Of a stretch of 64,000 bases of DNA, positions 8,643-18,546 are shown one piece after another. Origin of the DNA: Campylobacter showae CC57C (GTDB taxonomy: Bacteria > Campylobacterota > Campylobacteria > Campylobacterales > Campylobacteraceae); the NCBI RefSeq assembly GCF_000344295.2, contig NZ_AOTD01000211.1:1-64000 (forward strand), written 5' to 3'. The notes under the pieces are model-generated. The model was given only the letters and a program-made list of their open reading frames with translations, was not told the DNA's origin and ran no database searches. Each line of letters begins with the position of its first letter. The stretch's first letter is position 1. A program made the position numbers and the translations under genes.

Positions 8643-10801
8643 TGCAAAATATCAAACTAAACATCGCGGGCATGACCTGCGTAAACTGCTCAAATGCCAT
8701 CGAGCGCGTAACTAAAAAGATAGCCGGCGTGATAGACGCGAAGGTCAGCTTCGCAAACGGCTCGGGCGAATTTATCATAGAAAGCGCCGAAGTACAAGCC
8801 GCGATAGAGGAAAAAATAAAAAAACTAGGCTACGGCGTGGCAAAGGATTTGGCGGAATTTGAAGCCAAACGCGAGAAACATATTTTAAATTTACGCCGAA
8901 ATTTCCTAGCCGCTGCAGCTTTTAGCGCGGTGATCATGGCGCTTGAGATGAGCGAGCAGCCAAGCGCGGCAAAATCAGCTATTATGCTCGCGCTTGCCTT
9001 TATTACGATAGCTACGTGCGGGCGGGATTTTTTCATCCATGCTTACGGCGCGCTAAAAAATAAAAATTTCGATATGAACGTACTCGTCGCGCTGGGAACA
9101 AGCACGGCGTTTGCGTATTCGCTGGGAGTTTTTATCGCGGGCGAGCACCTACCCGAAAACATGCGCCACCTCTACGTTTCTGGCGCAGCCATGATAACGG
9201 CTTTCGTGCTGCTGGGTAAATTTTTAGAAGAGCGCTCAAAAGCTCGCGCAGGCGATTATATAAAATCGCTCATGAATATGTCGCCAAAGACCGCTCTCGT
9301 ACTACAAAAAGACGGTAGCGCGCTGGAAGTGGATGCCGTGAGCCTAAAAATAGGCGACGTCGCGGTCGTAAAGAGCGGCTACGCGGTGCCTTGCGACGGA
9401 GTCGTGATAAACGGCGGCGCAGAGATCGATACCTCGATGCTAACGGGCGAGAGCCTCCCTGTCTACAAGAAACAAGGCGACGAGGTCAATGCCGGAACGA
9501 TAAATTTAAACGGCTACATCAACGTAAAGGTTACAAAGCTCGCTAATCAAACGCTTTTGTCGCAAATTTTAGAGCTTTTAAGCGATGCGTCGAGCAAAAA
9601 GATGACTATTAGCCGCTTTGCCGACCGCGTGGCAAATATCTTCGTGCCTATCGTGATAGCTATCGCCATCGTTACGTTTTTTGCGTGGTTTGCGCTTACG
9701 GGAAATGCGCTGCAAGGCGTGCTAAGCGCGGTTTGCGTGCTAATTATCTCGTGTCCTTGCGCGCTGGGGTTAGCTACCCCGATAGCTATCGTCTCCTCGC
9801 TATCTCTAGGCGCTAAAAACGGAATCCTGATTAAAAATCCCGAAGTTTTAGAGGTTCTTGGCGGCGTGAAATACGCGGTATTTGACAAAACCGGAACGCT
9901 AACCAAGGGCGAAATTTCGGTAAATTTTACCGATATAAACGATGAAAATTTAGCCAAAATCGCCGCGCTAGAGGCCAAAAGCTCGCACCCGATATCAACT
10001 GCTATCGTTAGATACGCAAACGAGCTGGGGCTTAAAATTTTAGGCGACGAAAAGGGTTTTGAAAATATCGCCGGACGTGGCGTAAAGAGCGAGGACGGCA
10101 GCGTAATAGCAGGCAACGAGGCCTTTTTAAGCGAGCTTGGCGTGGAGATAAGCGCGCAGGCTAAAGAGCAAATCGCCAAAGCGCAAAACGAAGGAAACGG
10201 CGTAATACTCGCGGCCGTGGATAAAATTTACGTAGGATTTATAGCCCTTAGCGACAGGGTAAAGGACGACGCCGCGCAGGCCATACAAAGCCTAAAAGAT
10301 GCCGGTATAACGCCAGTAATGCTAACAGGAGATAACGCCTTCACCGCTAAAAACGTGGCGGGCAAGCTAGGCGTAGAGGAGGTCTTTGCCGGCATGCTGC
10401 CTAATGAAAAATTTTAAACCATAAAACGCCTGCAAGAAGAGGGTGCGGTGCTGTTTGTCGGTGACGGTATCAACGATGCCGCCCCGTTAAAGCAAGCAAA
10501 TGCGGGCATCGCGATGAGTAGCGGCGCGGATATCGCAAAAGAGGCCGGCGACGTAGTGCTGGTAAAAAACGACCTAAAAAGCGCGGTCGCTACGATAAAT
10601 TTAGCCAACGAGACGATGAAAACGGTAAAGCAAAATTTGTTTTGGGCGTTTGTTTATAACGCCGTTTGCATTCCCGTCGCGGCTGGAGTTCTAGCGCCGT
10701 TAGGACTCATGCTCACGCCCGTTTACGGGGCTGCTGCGATGTGCTTTAGCTCGGTTACTGTCGTATTAAATTCGATCAGATTACGATTTAAGCAAATCTA
10801 A
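8642..10801 (+). pseudogene. copA: copper-translocating P-type ATPase, interrupted by an in-frame TAA
   Basis: Encodes all parts of a P1B copper exporter (719 codons if read through): N-terminal HMA domain with GMTCVNC, eight membrane segments, the A-domain TGES, the membrane metal site SCPCALG, DKTGTLT with the phosphorylated Asp, SSHPIS, MLTGDN, and GDGINDAAPLK followed by the last two membrane helices. The frame is cut at 10415-10417: ...P-N-E-K-F-stop-T-I-K-R-L-Q... The reading frame is unchanged on both sides, and one substitution (AAA to TAA) explains it. The 592-residue first piece ends before the hinge motif GDGxNDxP and two helices, so it should not pump. The downstream piece starts at a GTG (10448) with no good ribosome site. 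Pseudogene or base error. Confidence 0.85.
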
Positions 10802-10851
10802 AATTTAGCCTAAATTTTGTAAAATCCCGCAAAAAAACACAAAGGAAAACG

Positions 10852-11409
10852 ATGAATTTGGGTAAATTTTACGCCGTGATCGCAAGGATATTTGCGCTAA
10901 ATTTCGCTCTGCCGCCGAGCGCGAAGCTTTTTGGCGAGCTAAATAAAAATCCAAAATGGATAATAACAAACGATAGCGAAGCAAACGCCAAAGGGCGCGC
11001 GCTATACGAGGAGTCGATCAAAACTGAAAGCACCCTAGAGATCTCGAAAGACTTTGCAAATTTGAAAAAATATTTTAACGCGGAGTTTTTTTTCGAGGGT
11101 GATAAGGCGCTTCTTGAAGGCTTTTATAAAAAGTGCAAATTTAGCCCAAATTTAAATGTCAGCGTGCTTGATAGCGTAACAAACGAGCTCTCGTTTTTCT
11201 CCTCCGTCGTCGAGCTAAAACAAGACGAGCAGACGAAGGAGATTTTGGGCGTTTTGCTAAGCTCGTATCTGCTACCGTACGCTAAAAAACTAGCTCCAGT
11301 CCTGCAAAACGAAGCGGGAAGCAAATTTTACCGCGCGATGGGGCATCTTTTTGAGGATTTTGCGAGCGGCATCGAAAATACGCTAAAAGTCAAAGTCGTA
11401 CCTAGATGA
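10852..11409 (+). CDS. TorD/DmsD-like chaperone, putative
   Basis: 185 residues, predicted largely helical, no signal peptide. The C-terminal part has the arrangement [10 protein letters not shown] followed by [12 protein letters not shown], which resembles the H-L-L-P-W-x-P-x-F ... F-Y-x-x-L motif of TorD-type redox enzyme maturation chaperones. Such chaperones bind the Tat leaders of molybdoenzymes. Overlaps lgt by 4 nt. No molybdoenzyme lies next to it; nap is 26 kb away. Family call is tentative. Confidence 0.5.
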   Translation: MNLGKFYAVIARIFALNFALPPSAKLFGELNKNPKWIITNDSEANAKGRALYEESIKTESTLEISKDFANLKKYFNAEFFFEGDKALLEGFYKKCKFSPNLNVSVLDSVTNELSFFSSVVELKQDEQTKEILGVLLSSYLLPYAKKLAPVLQNEAGSKFYRAMGHLFEDFASGIENTLKVKVVPR

Positions 11410-12221
11410 ATTGGTGGAACGACTTTTATATAAATTTTGATCCGGTCGCGTTTGAGCTGTTTGGCATCAAGGTGCACTGGTACGGGATAATGTACGTCCT
11501 GGCGCTACTCGTGGCACTCGGAGTGGCTAAATTTATCGTCAAGCGCGATAATATGCAAATTTCAAATTCGCTGCTTGATAACTATTTCTTTTGGGTGGAA
11601 ATCGGCGTGATACTGGGCGCGAGGCTCGGCTACATCGTCATTTATGATCCAAATACCGCTTATTATCTCACTCATCCTTGGCAGATTTTTAACCCCTTTC
11701 ATAACGGCGAATTCGTCGGTATCCGCGGCATGAGCTATCACGGCGCTGTAGTTGGGTTTTTGATAGCGACGTGGGCTTTTTGCCGTAAATTTAAGCAAAA
11801 TTTGTGGCAGCTTTTGGACCTCGTCGCGCTTAGTATTCCGCTTGGATATTTTTTCGGTCGCATAGGAAATTTTTTAAATCAAGAGCTTTTCGGTCGTATC
11901 ACGGACGTCTCATGGGCGATCAACGTCGCGGGACAGATGCGCCATCCGTCGCAAATTTATGAAGCCGTTTTAGAAGGGCTTGCGGTTTTTGCTATCATTT
12001 TTGTTTATAGAAAATTTAAAAAATTTGACGGCGAACTCATCGCTCTTTATGCCATACTTTATACCTTTGCCAGATTTGTCTGCGAGTTCTTTAGGGAGCC
12101 TGATTTCGGCATCGGCTTTGTGTTTTTAAATTTATCTATGGGGCAGATACTATCCTTTTTAATGTTTGCGTGCGGCATTTTCCTTTATATTATCTTAAAT
12201 AAAAAATATACAAAATTTTAA
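11406..12221 (+). CDS. lgt: prolipoprotein diacylglyceryl transferase
   Basis: 271-residue inner-membrane enzyme with seven hydrophobic segments that moves diacylglycerol from phosphatidylglycerol to the lipobox Cys of prolipoproteins. Signature residues are present: [10 protein letters not shown] near the N-terminus, GGRLGY-like [21 protein letters not shown] with the catalytic His-Gly, and the essential [16 protein letters not shown]. Normal length. Coupled to the preceding TorD-like gene by a 4-nt overlap. Lipoprotein substrates in the window are at 31885, 35741 and 45153. Confidence 0.95.
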   Translation: MNWWNDFYINFDPVAFELFGIKVHWYGIMYVLALLVALGVAKFIVKRDNMQISNSLLDNYFFWVEIGVILGARLGYIVIYDPNTAYYLTHPWQIFNPFHNGEFVGIRGMSYHGAVVGFLIATWAFCRKFKQNLWQLLDLVALSIPLGYFFGRIGNFLNQELFGRITDVSWAINVAGQMRHPSQIYEAVLEGLAVFAIIFVYRKFKKFDGELIALYAILYTFARFVCEFFREPDFGIGFVFLNLSMGQILSFLMFACGIFLYIILNKKYTKF

Positions 12222-12326
12222 AAGGTTTTTAAAGTAATTTGCGATACTATTACACCGTTTTTCTAGTATCATAATTTAATTTTCTCTTAAGTTATGATAA
12301 TTTATTTCAATTTTATAGGAGGGCTC

Positions 12327-13025
12327 ATGAGTGGGCTAATCGAGGGCTTCTTAGGTAGGCAAGCGGATACGAAAAAAAGTCGTACTCCTGCCGTTTGGGA
12401 CAGATGGCAAAGTATAACGGGACTGATTTTGGCCTGTTTTATTTTGTGTCACATGGTATTTACCTCTACCATTTTATTCGGCAAGGGCGCATTTAACGCC
12501 ATTGTAGGTTTTGCGGAGGCTAAATTTTTATTCGGCGAGGCTACGTGGTGGATCACTAACGTTATCGCTGCGGTAATATTTGCCGTTTTTATCGCTCACG
12601 CGTTTTTAGCGATGAGGAAATTCCCTGCAAACTACAGACAATACATTATGTTTAAAGGTCATAAAGACCGCATGAAGCATCTTGACACTACGCTTTGGTG
12701 GTTTCAGTTTTTGACCGGTTTTGCTCTATTTTTCGCAGCTAGCGCGCACCTAGTCGATATAATCTTCGGCGGGCACATCACTGCCGATAAATCAGCGGCT
12801 GCATTTCATCAACTAGAAATTTTCTACTTCGCTCTACTTTTATTTATGGTTGTTCACGCTAGCGTGGGAATGTACCGCCTATATGTAAAATGGGTAAGTA
12901 TCGACGGAGTAAACAAACAAGAGATGTTCGCAAAAAGAAATAAAGCCAAAACCGCGATATTTGCTGTTTTTGGAGTGCTCGCGGTCATCGCGCTGATCGC
13001 CGATTTCGTGTGGATCAGTCTTTAG
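12327..13025 (+). CDS. frdC: fumarate reductase cytochrome b subunit
   Basis: 232 residues from the ATG at 12327, which has an excellent AGGAGGGCTC ribosome site; an earlier in-frame ATG lacks one. Five membrane helices with His residues in the di-heme positions typical of Wolinella FrdC (LCHMVF, ASAHLVDI, VVHASVGMY). It passes electrons from menaquinol through two b hemes to FrdB. First gene of frdCAB, 18 nt before frdA. Confidence 0.93.
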   Translation: MSGLIEGFLGRQADTKKSRTPAVWDRWQSITGLILACFILCHMVFTSTILFGKGAFNAIVGFAEAKFLFGEATWWITNVIAAVIFAVFIAHAFLAMRKFPANYRQYIMFKGHKDRMKHLDTTLWWFQFLTGFALFFAASAHLVDIIFGGHITADKSAAAFHQLEIFYFALLLFMVVHASVGMYRLYVKWVSIDGVNKQEMFAKRNKAKTAIFAVFGVLAVIALIADFVWISL

Positions 13026-13043
13026 GAAAAGGAGCTTTAAAAA

Positions 13044-15062
13044 ATGAACGTAAAATATTATGATGCATTAGTTATCGGAGGCGGTCTAGCGGGGCTTCGA
13101 GCTGCCGTTGCCGCTGGAGAAAAGGGGCTAAGTACGGTAGTTTTAAGCCTAATTCCGGTTAAGCGCTCGCACTCTGCAGCTGCGCAAGGCGGCATGCAAG
13201 CCTCTTTAGGAAATTCAAAAATGAGCGAAGGCGACAACGAGGATGTGCACTTTGCCGACACGGTAAAAGGTAGCGACTGGGGCTGTGATCAGCAAGTTGC
13301 ACGTATGTTTTGTCAAACTGCGCCTAAGGCTATCCGCGAGCTAGCCGCTTGGGGCGTGCCTTGGACTCGTATCACAAAAGGCGAGAGAAGCGCTATCATC
13401 AACGCTCAAAAAACTACTATCGTAGAAAAAGAAGAGGTTCACGGACTCATCCACTCTCGCGACTTTGGCGGAACTAAAAAATGGAGAACATGCTTTACGG
13501 CGGACGCCACCGGTCACACTATGCTTTTTGCCGTAGCAAACGAAGCGCTAAAACATAACGTCGAAATCCACGATAGAAAAGAAGCTATCGCGCTAATCCA
13601 CGCAAACAACCGCTGTTACGGTGCGATCGTTCGCGATCTAGTTAACGGCGAGATCACGGCATACGTCGCAAAAGGCACGTTGATAGCTACGGGCGGCTAC
13701 GGAAGGGTTTATAAACACACCACAAACGCCGTAGTTTGTGAAGGTATCGGCGCTGCTATCGCTCTTGAAACGGGAGTTGCGCAACTAGGAAATATGGAAG
13801 CGGTGCAGTTTCACCCGACTCCGATCGTTCCAAGCGGTATCTTGCTAACGGAAGGTTGCCGCGGCGACGGCGGAATTTTACGCGACGTGGACGGATATCG
13901 CTTTATGCCTGATTACGAGCCTGAGAAGAAAGAACTAGCTAGCCGCGACGTCGTAAGCCGCCGCATTATGGAGCATATCCGTGCAGGTAAAGGCGTGCCT
14001 AGCCCATACGGATATCACGTTTGGCTGGATATCTCGATCCTAGGACGCGAGCACATCGAGAAAAACTTACGCGACGTTCAAGAAATTTGCAAAATCTTTA
14101 ACGGCATCGACCCTGCCGATACCGAAGTATATACTGACGAGAACGGACGACAGCGCGGTAAAGGCTGGGCGCCGATCCTACCTATGCAGCACTACTCTAT
14201 GGGCGGCATAAAAACTAAGCCTACAGGCGAGAGCCCGACGCTAGCAGGTCTATTTAGTGCTGGCGAAGCTGCGTGCTGGGATATGCACGGATTTAACCGT
14301 CTAGGCGGCAATTCCGTTTCTGAAACGGTCGTCGCAGGCATGATCGTGGGTGATTATTTTGCCGACTACTGCGGTAAACACGAGATCGAAATAAACACTA
14401 ACGACATCGAAAAATTCGTTAAAAAAGAGGAAGATTATCTAAAGAGCCTGGTCGAAAAAGAGGGCAAATTTAACGTATTTGAGATCAAAAACAAGATGAA
14501 AGACATCATGTGGGAGCACGTAGCGATCTTTAGAACCGGCGAAGGTCTAGCCGTAGCGGTAAAAGAGCTAGAAGAGCTTTATAAACAATCTTTAGACGTC
14601 AAAGTCACAAACAAGGCGCTATTTGGCAACCCTGAGCTTGAGGAGGCCTACCGCGTACCGAAGATGCTAAAACTAGCCCTTTGTATCGCAAAAGGCGCGC
14701 TTGATCGCACCGAGAGTCGCGGAGCGCACTGTCGCGAGGACTATCCGAAACGCGACGACCTAAACTGGCTAAACAGAACTCTAACTAGCTGGAAAGAGGG
14801 CGATACGCTACCGACTATCGTGTATGAGCCGCTTGATATTATGAAAATGGAAATTCCGCCGGCATTCCGCGGATACGGAGCTAAGGGTAACATTATCGAG
14901 CACCCGGATAGCGCCGTGCGCCAAGCGCAAGTCGATGAGATCCGCGCTAAAATGGAAGCCGAAGGCAAAGGCAGATACGAGATCCAAGAAGCGCTAATGC
15001 ACTATGATCTTCAGCCTAAATATAAAGCACCAAACGAAAGAGCAGGAATAGGATATGAGTAG
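13044..15062 (+). CDS. frdA: fumarate reductase flavoprotein subunit
   Basis: 672 residues. N-terminal dinucleotide-binding motif [12 protein letters not shown], then [10 protein letters not shown] with His43, the residue that carries covalent FAD in Wolinella. Active-site regions include [36 protein letters not shown] and [10 protein letters not shown]. Reduces fumarate to succinate on the cytosolic face of the membrane as terminal step of anaerobic respiration. Longer than E. coli FrdA and of Wolinella size. Overlaps frdB by 8 nt. Confidence 0.96.
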   Translation: MNVKYYDALVIGGGLAGLRAAVAAGEKGLSTVVLSLIPVKRSHSAAAQGGMQASLGNSKMSEGDNEDVHFADTVKGSDWGCDQQVARMFCQTAPKAIRELAAWGVPWTRITKGERSAIINAQKTTIVEKEEVHGLIHSRDFGGTKKWRTCFTADATGHTMLFAVANEALKHNVEIHDRKEAIALIHANNRCYGAIVRDLVNGEITAYVAKGTLIATGGYGRVYKHTTNAVVCEGIGAAIALETGVAQLGNMEAVQFHPTPIVPSGILLTEGCRGDGGILRDVDGYRFMPDYEPEKKELASRDVVSRRIMEHIRAGKGVPSPYGYHVWLDISILGREHIEKNLRDVQEICKIFNGIDPADTEVYTDENGRQRGKGWAPILPMQHYSMGGIKTKPTGESPTLAGLFSAGEAACWDMHGFNRLGGNSVSETVVAGMIVGDYFADYCGKHEIEINTNDIEKFVKKEEDYLKSLVEKEGKFNVFEIKNKMKDIMWEHVAIFRTGEGLAVAVKELEELYKQSLDVKVTNKALFGNPELEEAYRVPKMLKLALCIAKGALDRTESRGAHCREDYPKRDDLNWLNRTLTSWKEGDTLPTIVYEPLDIMKMEIPPAFRGYGAKGNIIEHPDSAVRQAQVDEIRAKMEAEGKGRYEIQEALMHYDLQPKYKAPNERAGIGYE

Positions 15063-15774
15063 AAAAATAACCATAAAAGCATTTAAATATAATCCGTTAA
15101 GCAAAATTTCAAAGCCGCATTTCGCGACCTACGAGCTAGAAGAAACCGACGGCATGACGCTTTTTATAGCGTTAAATCAAATTCGCGAGAAATTTGACCC
15201 GGATCTTAGCTTTGACTTCGTTTGCCGCGCCGGTATCTGCGGTAGTTGCGGTATGCTAGTTAACGGTACGCCAAAGCTTGCTTGCCGTACGCTAACCAAA
15301 GACTATCCAAACGGTGTGATCGAGCTTATGCCTTTGCCGGTATTTAAGCTTTTAAAAGACCTAAGCGTAGACACGGGCAACTGGATGAACGCGATGAGTA
15401 AGCGCGTGGAGAGTTGGATACACACCGACCACGAGACCGATATCTCTAAGCTTGAGGAAAAGGTTGAGCCCGAAGTGGCGCAGGAAGTATTTGAGCTTGA
15501 CCGCTGCATCGAGTGCGGTATCTGCGTCGCTGCGTGCGGTACGGCTATCATGAGGCCTGATTTCATCGGTGCGGTCGGACTTAACCGCGTAGCTAGATTT
15601 AAAATCGACGCGCTAGATAAACGAACCGACGAGGACTTTTACGAGCTTATCGGCGACGATGACGGCGTGTTTGGCTGTATGACGCTGCTAGGCTGCGAGG
15701 ATAACTGCCCTAAACACCTCCCGCTACAAAGCAGGATCGCGTATATGCGCAGAAAGATGGCTGTAATAAAGTAG
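15055..15774 (+). CDS. frdB: fumarate reductase iron-sulfur subunit
   Basis: 239 residues carrying three clusters: the [2Fe-2S] ligands in [10 protein letters not shown] plus a later ACRTLT Cys, a [4Fe-4S] site [12 protein letters not shown], and a [3Fe-4S] site [16 protein letters not shown]. Links cytochrome b to the flavoprotein. Last gene of frdCAB; an efficient terminator follows the stop. Confidence 0.95.
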   Translation: MSRKITIKAFKYNPLSKISKPHFATYELEETDGMTLFIALNQIREKFDPDLSFDFVCRAGICGSCGMLVNGTPKLACRTLTKDYPNGVIELMPLPVFKLLKDLSVDTGNWMNAMSKRVESWIHTDHETDISKLEEKVEPEVAQEVFELDRCIECGICVAACGTAIMRPDFIGAVGLNRVARFKIDALDKRTDEDFYELIGDDDGVFGCMTLLGCEDNCPKHLPLQSRIAYMRRKMAVIK

Positions 15775-15776
15775 CC

Positions 15777-15799
15777 AAGGGGTCGTAAGACCCCTTTTT
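15777..15799 (+). terminator. rho-independent terminator of frdCAB
   Basis: Stem AAGGGGTC / GACCCCTT with a GTAA tetraloop and a run of T, beginning two bases after the frdB stop. Confidence 0.9.
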
Positions 15800-16410
15800 A
15801 AATTTAACTTCAAATTTTACTTTTATTTCTATTTTACTTCTCTCAAATTTTAGCGTCAAATTTATTTTTTTAATTTGGTTAAATTTGTTCAAATTTGAAA
15901 AATATGGACATATAAAAAACGTCAAATTTTGCTTTAATAAAAATTTGATTTGATAGTAGTATCTTTGGTCTAATTAGGCTTATTTTTAGAAGTATGATAA
16001 GGTAAAAATATTTTTAAATTTGTATTTTAGTGGATTTTGAAACGTTGCAAAAATAACACTTGGTGGAAGCGAGGTTGTTCGAAATTTTGCTTTTAATATC
16101 GTTTTTATCATATTTTATTAAAAAATAAAGTCAATTTTTACACACTTAAAAACACATCCGAGATATTTTATGATGTAATAAAAAATTTAAGATATTCGGA
16201 GATAAAAAATCGGTAATGAAAAGTTTAGTTTTCAATACAAAAACGCAGATATGCCCTAAAATAGGCACTTTGTGATTTAAGCATTCGCCGTTTTTAAGTT
16301 TCAAACGCTTAAACGGCTAAATTTTCTTAAGAATTGAGATGTTTCACGGCTTTTTTGGCTCGAAACTTAATTAAGCTTCGTTTGTGAAACAAAAGCCGTT
16401 TTTATTCGTT
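15800..16410. other. non-coding junction, frd terminator to toxin gene
   Basis: No gene seen. The first part is host DNA rich in AAATTT. attL lies at 16056-16074. The element side (16075-16410) has inverted words, for example GCCGTTTTTAAG (16287-16298) against CTTAAACGGC (16308-16317), and ACGGCTTTT against AAAAGCCGT around 16346-16396. These could end transcripts entering from either side or be recombinase arm sites. Confidence 0.5.
16056..16074. repeat. attL, 19-bp direct repeat of the ssrA 3' end
   Basis: ACACTTGGTGGAAGCGAGG, identical to 27438-27456. It copies the end of the tmRNA acceptor arm (reverse complement CGCTTCCACCA). Similarity continues weakly on both sides: AAAAT plus one mismatch before it, and a TCGAA a few bases after it. 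It is the far border of the element, with no intact ssrA attached. Confidence 0.85.
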
Positions 16411-16689
16411 TCACGCTTGCCACTCGTTGGCTTTGTAAATGCCTAAAACGTAAATAGCCTCGTCCTCTATTGCAAACGGTATTACATAGCTTTTAAAAAT
16501 TAAATCCCTTATGCTCTCATCGTCAAAATTAATGGACTTGCGACAAATAAGAGGCGTTTGCGCCGTGCGTTCTATCTTTGTGATAAGCTCGTTTCTAAAC
16601 TCTCGCGCCCTGTTTAGACTGTCTTTAGCTATGAAGTCAAATATCGTCTTTAACTCGCGCTCAAATTTAGGCTTGTATTTTATTACCAT
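16411..16689 (-). CDS. RelE/ParE-superfamily toxin
   Basis: 92 residues with the family layout: an N-terminal helix pair beginning YKPKFERELKTIFDFIAKDS, a middle strand region ending R-D-L-I-F-K-S-Y-V-I-P-F, and a final strand IYVLGIYKANEW. RelE members cut mRNA on the ribosome and ParE members poison gyrase; which applies is not visible. It overlaps the upstream gene by 7 nt in antitoxin-toxin order. Last gene before attL, so it may stabilise the element. Confidence 0.8.
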   Translation of the reverse strand: MVIKYKPKFERELKTIFDFIAKDSLNRAREFRNELITKIERTAQTPLICRKSINFDDESIRDLIFKSYVIPFAIEDEAIYVLGIYKANEWQA

Positions 16690-16982
16690 TGCATAACCCG
16701 CGCTTTTAGCTCGTCGTGGCTTATCGTTTCAAACTCTCCGCGCCTGATCGCTTCAATGTCTGATAATATCTCGGTTTTGATAGCCTCTAGCTTTTTGCGC
16801 GCCTGAGCTTCATCTATTAGCCCTTTGCCTTGCAGGGCTTCATCGGCTCGCGCGTTTAGCTCTTTTGTGTAATCATCGCTTAGGCTTAGCTTCACGCCGT
16901 CAAATTTAGCTAGCGTGATTAGTATCTCTCTTGCTTTTTCTATGAAATCGGCGTTATCCGTCCGTATGGTTAGAGTTTGCAT
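16683..16982 (-). CDS. antitoxin partner of the RelE/ParE-type toxin
   Basis: 99 residues, N-terminal strand (MQTLTIRTDNADFIEKA) followed by helices; the C-terminal half is charged and ends with E-T-I-S-H-D-E-L-K-A-R-V, a common shape for type II antitoxin tails that wrap the toxin. The first-gene position and 7-nt overlap with the toxin support the role. I do not recognise a named antitoxin family with certainty. Confidence 0.7.
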   Translation of the reverse strand: MQTLTIRTDNADFIEKAREILITLAKFDGVKLSLSDDYTKELNARADEALQGKGLIDEAQARKKLEAIKTEILSDIEAIRRGEFETISHDELKARVMQW

Positions 16983-17133
16983 ATCCTAGCCTTTGTTTTA
17001 AAATCCATCACTATTTTAACCGCTTGGGGCTTAGGGTTTTATTAGTGTTCGTTTTTTCGTTCGTCCGTATTAGCGAAATAGGGTTTAATTGCGCTAAATT
17101 TAAGCGTTTTTACTGTGTTGTAGCGTTCGGTTT

Positions 17134-17499
17134 TTACTTCGCCACCCCGATTAGCTGATGTAGCGCCACATCCTCGCCGCCCCATACCGCGTCATTGTAT
17201 TTGATAGTATAGGCGCAGTGAGGAAACTCTATCAAGTCGTTGTTTTGCGGCATAAAAGGCAGAGATTTGGCGGCTATTAAGATCACGACGTTACCCTCGT
17301 TTATTAATCCGCGCTCTATTGGTGCTAAATAGCTTTTTATGCTATCGATATACGCCTTTACTTTGTATTCGCTTGTCTGTTCGGTCATTCCGCCCGTTTC
17401 GGGGTCGTAAATTTGACCGCCCTTGCGCTTATACGTGCCTACTTTGCCAAATTTATCGAGCAATTTAAACGCCGTCTGTTGCGCCTTGTCATTTAGCAT
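17134..17499 (-). CDS. phage head-tail joining / neck-like protein, putative
   Basis: 121 residues: a short N-terminal helix, then beta-rich sequence with GQIYDPETGG, YKVKAYIDS, GNVVILIAA and the P-x-x-N-D-L-I-E-F turn. This order (xYDPxTG, VKA, VxIAA, PxxxDxI) resembles head-tail connector or head-closure proteins of tailed phages. No capsid or tail genes accompany it. It stands alone 135 bases beyond the structured RNA region. Tentative; a structure prediction should decide. Confidence 0.45.
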   Translation of the reverse strand: MLNDKAQQTAFKLLDKFGKVGTYKRKGGQIYDPETGGMTEQTSEYKVKAYIDSIKSYLAPIERGLINEGNVVILIAAKSLPFMPQNNDLIEFPHCAYTIKYNDAVWGGEDVALHQLIGVAK

Positions 17500-17573
17500 T
17501 ATTTATCCTTTTGAAATAGATTTTAGTATGATAGCTTTTTTTACGCCTTTGGTAAAATTTGGTAAAAATATGG

Positions 17574-17579
17574 CATAAT
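17574..17579 (+). promoter_or_regulatory. possible -10 box for the plus-strand structured RNA
   Basis: CATAAT at 17574-17579, with the word TTGGTAAAA repeated at 17549 and 17559 upstream. A transcript would begin at about 17586-17588, right where the closing helix of the RNA starts. No good -35 box, which is common in Campylobacter. Confidence 0.4.
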
Positions 17580-17587
17580 CTGCCCGT

Positions 17588-17718
17588 GAATAGGCGAAAG
17601 GTCTGACCGCAAGGAAAATGACCCAGCTTCCTAGCAAAGCATTACCGCCCCGTTTAGCACGCAGTGTTCCTGCGGAGGTCTATCCGTGTGAGGGTGTGGG
17701 TGGTCTCACCGCCTATTT
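17588..17718 (+). ncRNA. putative structured RNA with 8-bp closing helix
   Basis: No protein fits here. AATAGGCG (17589-17596) pairs exactly with CGCCTATT (17710-17717), enclosing about 113 nt with inner arms such as GGTC/GACC near 17600 and GTGAG (17688-17692) with CTCAC (17704-17708). Runs against the strand of the surrounding genes, directly after a -10-like box and directly before a tRNA-like fold. It matches no RNA family I can name. Seen: the pairing. Inferred: that it is transcribed. Confidence 0.4.
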
Positions 17719-17720
17719 AG

Positions 17721-17800
17721 TAAAGGGTAGATGTGCCATAGGGTTACGCTACACGGCTTAATCGCCGTGCTATTGCAGGTTCAACTCCTGCCGCCCTTTA
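17721..17800 (+). tRNA. tRNA-like fold, degenerate or unusual
   Basis: TAAAGGGT pairs with GCCCTTTA at the ends. The T arm is canonical: GCAGG / CCTGC around TTCAACT, matching the B-box GGTTCRANYCC. There is a D arm (TGTG...CGCT, loop with GGG) and an anticodon stem CACGG / CCGTG. The anticodon loop has 8 bases (CTTAATCG) instead of 7. There is also a mismatch or bulge between the T arm and acceptor, and no T at position 8. If the third loop base is position 34, the anticodon would be TAA (Leu), but the variable loop is only 5 nt, unlike tRNA-Leu. Best called a tRNA relic or mimic. No CCA is encoded. Confidence 0.4.
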
Positions 17801-18103
17801 CTTCTTTTTGTATTCCCTATTAAATACGCTGTAAGCTTCTGCGTTCGCAAAGTCGTCACGCTCAAATATCGGGCTTTTATCTCTAAACCTCATCAGTAAA
17901 TTTAAATAAGCTTCTTTTGGGTTATCGCTCACGTCTAGCAAAGCTTTTAAATATTCATCCTTGTATCGCCCAAATGAAAAATCCTTGTAAATCGTTTTAG
18001 GGTCTAAATTTAGCTTGTATGCTACGGCGTGAGCCATAAGGCGTAAGTCGTCTTTGAAAAATAGCGATAACTCATAAAATAGGTCTATGTCGTATGTTTT
18101 CAA
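17798..18103 (-). CDS. small element protein, unknown
   Basis: 101 residues, acidic/aromatic helical protein (YDIDLFYELSLFFKDDLRL start, basic tail EYKKK). I do not recognise it. It overlaps the terminase-small-like gene by 4 nt, so it is translated from the same message. In phages this slot often holds a packaging or head gene, but nothing in the sequence proves that. Its 3' end abuts the tRNA-like fold on the other strand. Confidence 0.6.
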   Translation of the reverse strand: MKTYDIDLFYELSLFFKDDLRLMAHAVAYKLNLDPKTIYKDFSFGRYKDEYLKALLDVSDNPKEAYLNLLMRFRDKSPIFERDDFANAEAYSVFNREYKKK

Positions 18104-18546
18104 TCGTCGCGCTTTATTATGATTTGAGTAGGGGCAAATAACGTGCCTTGCTCTTGTAGCTCGTAATTTTTACCTAGTATGGTCTCTTTGTTTCTAGCCG
18201 TTATCCTGCTATGTAATTCAATGTCGCCCAGATCGCCCGCTTCTTGTAGTAGCCTATTAGCCATTATTTGATTTTTGATCGCCGTTTGCTTAAAAAAAGT
18301 TACCGCCCTTGCGTTATCGCTTACTACCTGCGTCACGGCTTCGCGTTCGTATTCGTTTAGATCGGATAGTTCGGTTAGATACTGCGTGCCTTTGGCTATC
18401 GTGCTTTTTAGGTTTTGGCTTATGCCCTTAGTGATGTTATTTATCGCGCCTGCGCTGAGATTAAAAAGCTTTTGTAGTGCTCTTTGGCTCATTCCTGCTT
18501 TATGCTTGGCTAATATCTGCGCTCTTACTTCGGGCGTTATTTTCAT
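18100..18546 (-). CDS. terminase small subunit-like HTH protein
   Basis: 148 residues. The N-terminus is a helix-turn-helix (TPEVRAQILAKHKAGMSQRA, then LQKLFNLSAGAINNITKG). After it comes a helical stretch with L-N-E-Y-E-R-E-A-V-T-Q-V-V-S-D-N-A-R-A-V-T-F, which resembles Campylobacter and Helicobacter phage small terminases that have an NEQER-x-AV-like helix. Small terminases recognise pac or cos DNA. With no large terminase present, it could redirect a helper phage motor, as in phage satellites. Four-base overlaps on both sides. Confidence 0.5.
   Translation of the reverse strand: MKITPEVRAQILAKHKAGMSQRALQKLFNLSAGAINNITKGISQNLKSTIAKGTQYLTELSDLNEYEREAVTQVVSDNARAVTFFKQTAIKNQIMANRLLQEAGDLGDIELHSRITARNKETILGKNYELQEQGTLFAPTQIIIKRDD

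Noticed and set aside
9547-10179. 210-codon frame antisense to copA
   Set aside because: Ser/Ala/Pro-rich shadow of the ATPase gene on the other strand, without a ribosome site.
17721-17800. Suppressor tRNA that would read the copA TAA or the pgi shift site
   Set aside because: The loop CTTAATCG does not give a UUA anticodon in a sensible register, nor a four-base match to CTTT or TAAC. The idea rests on coincidence.
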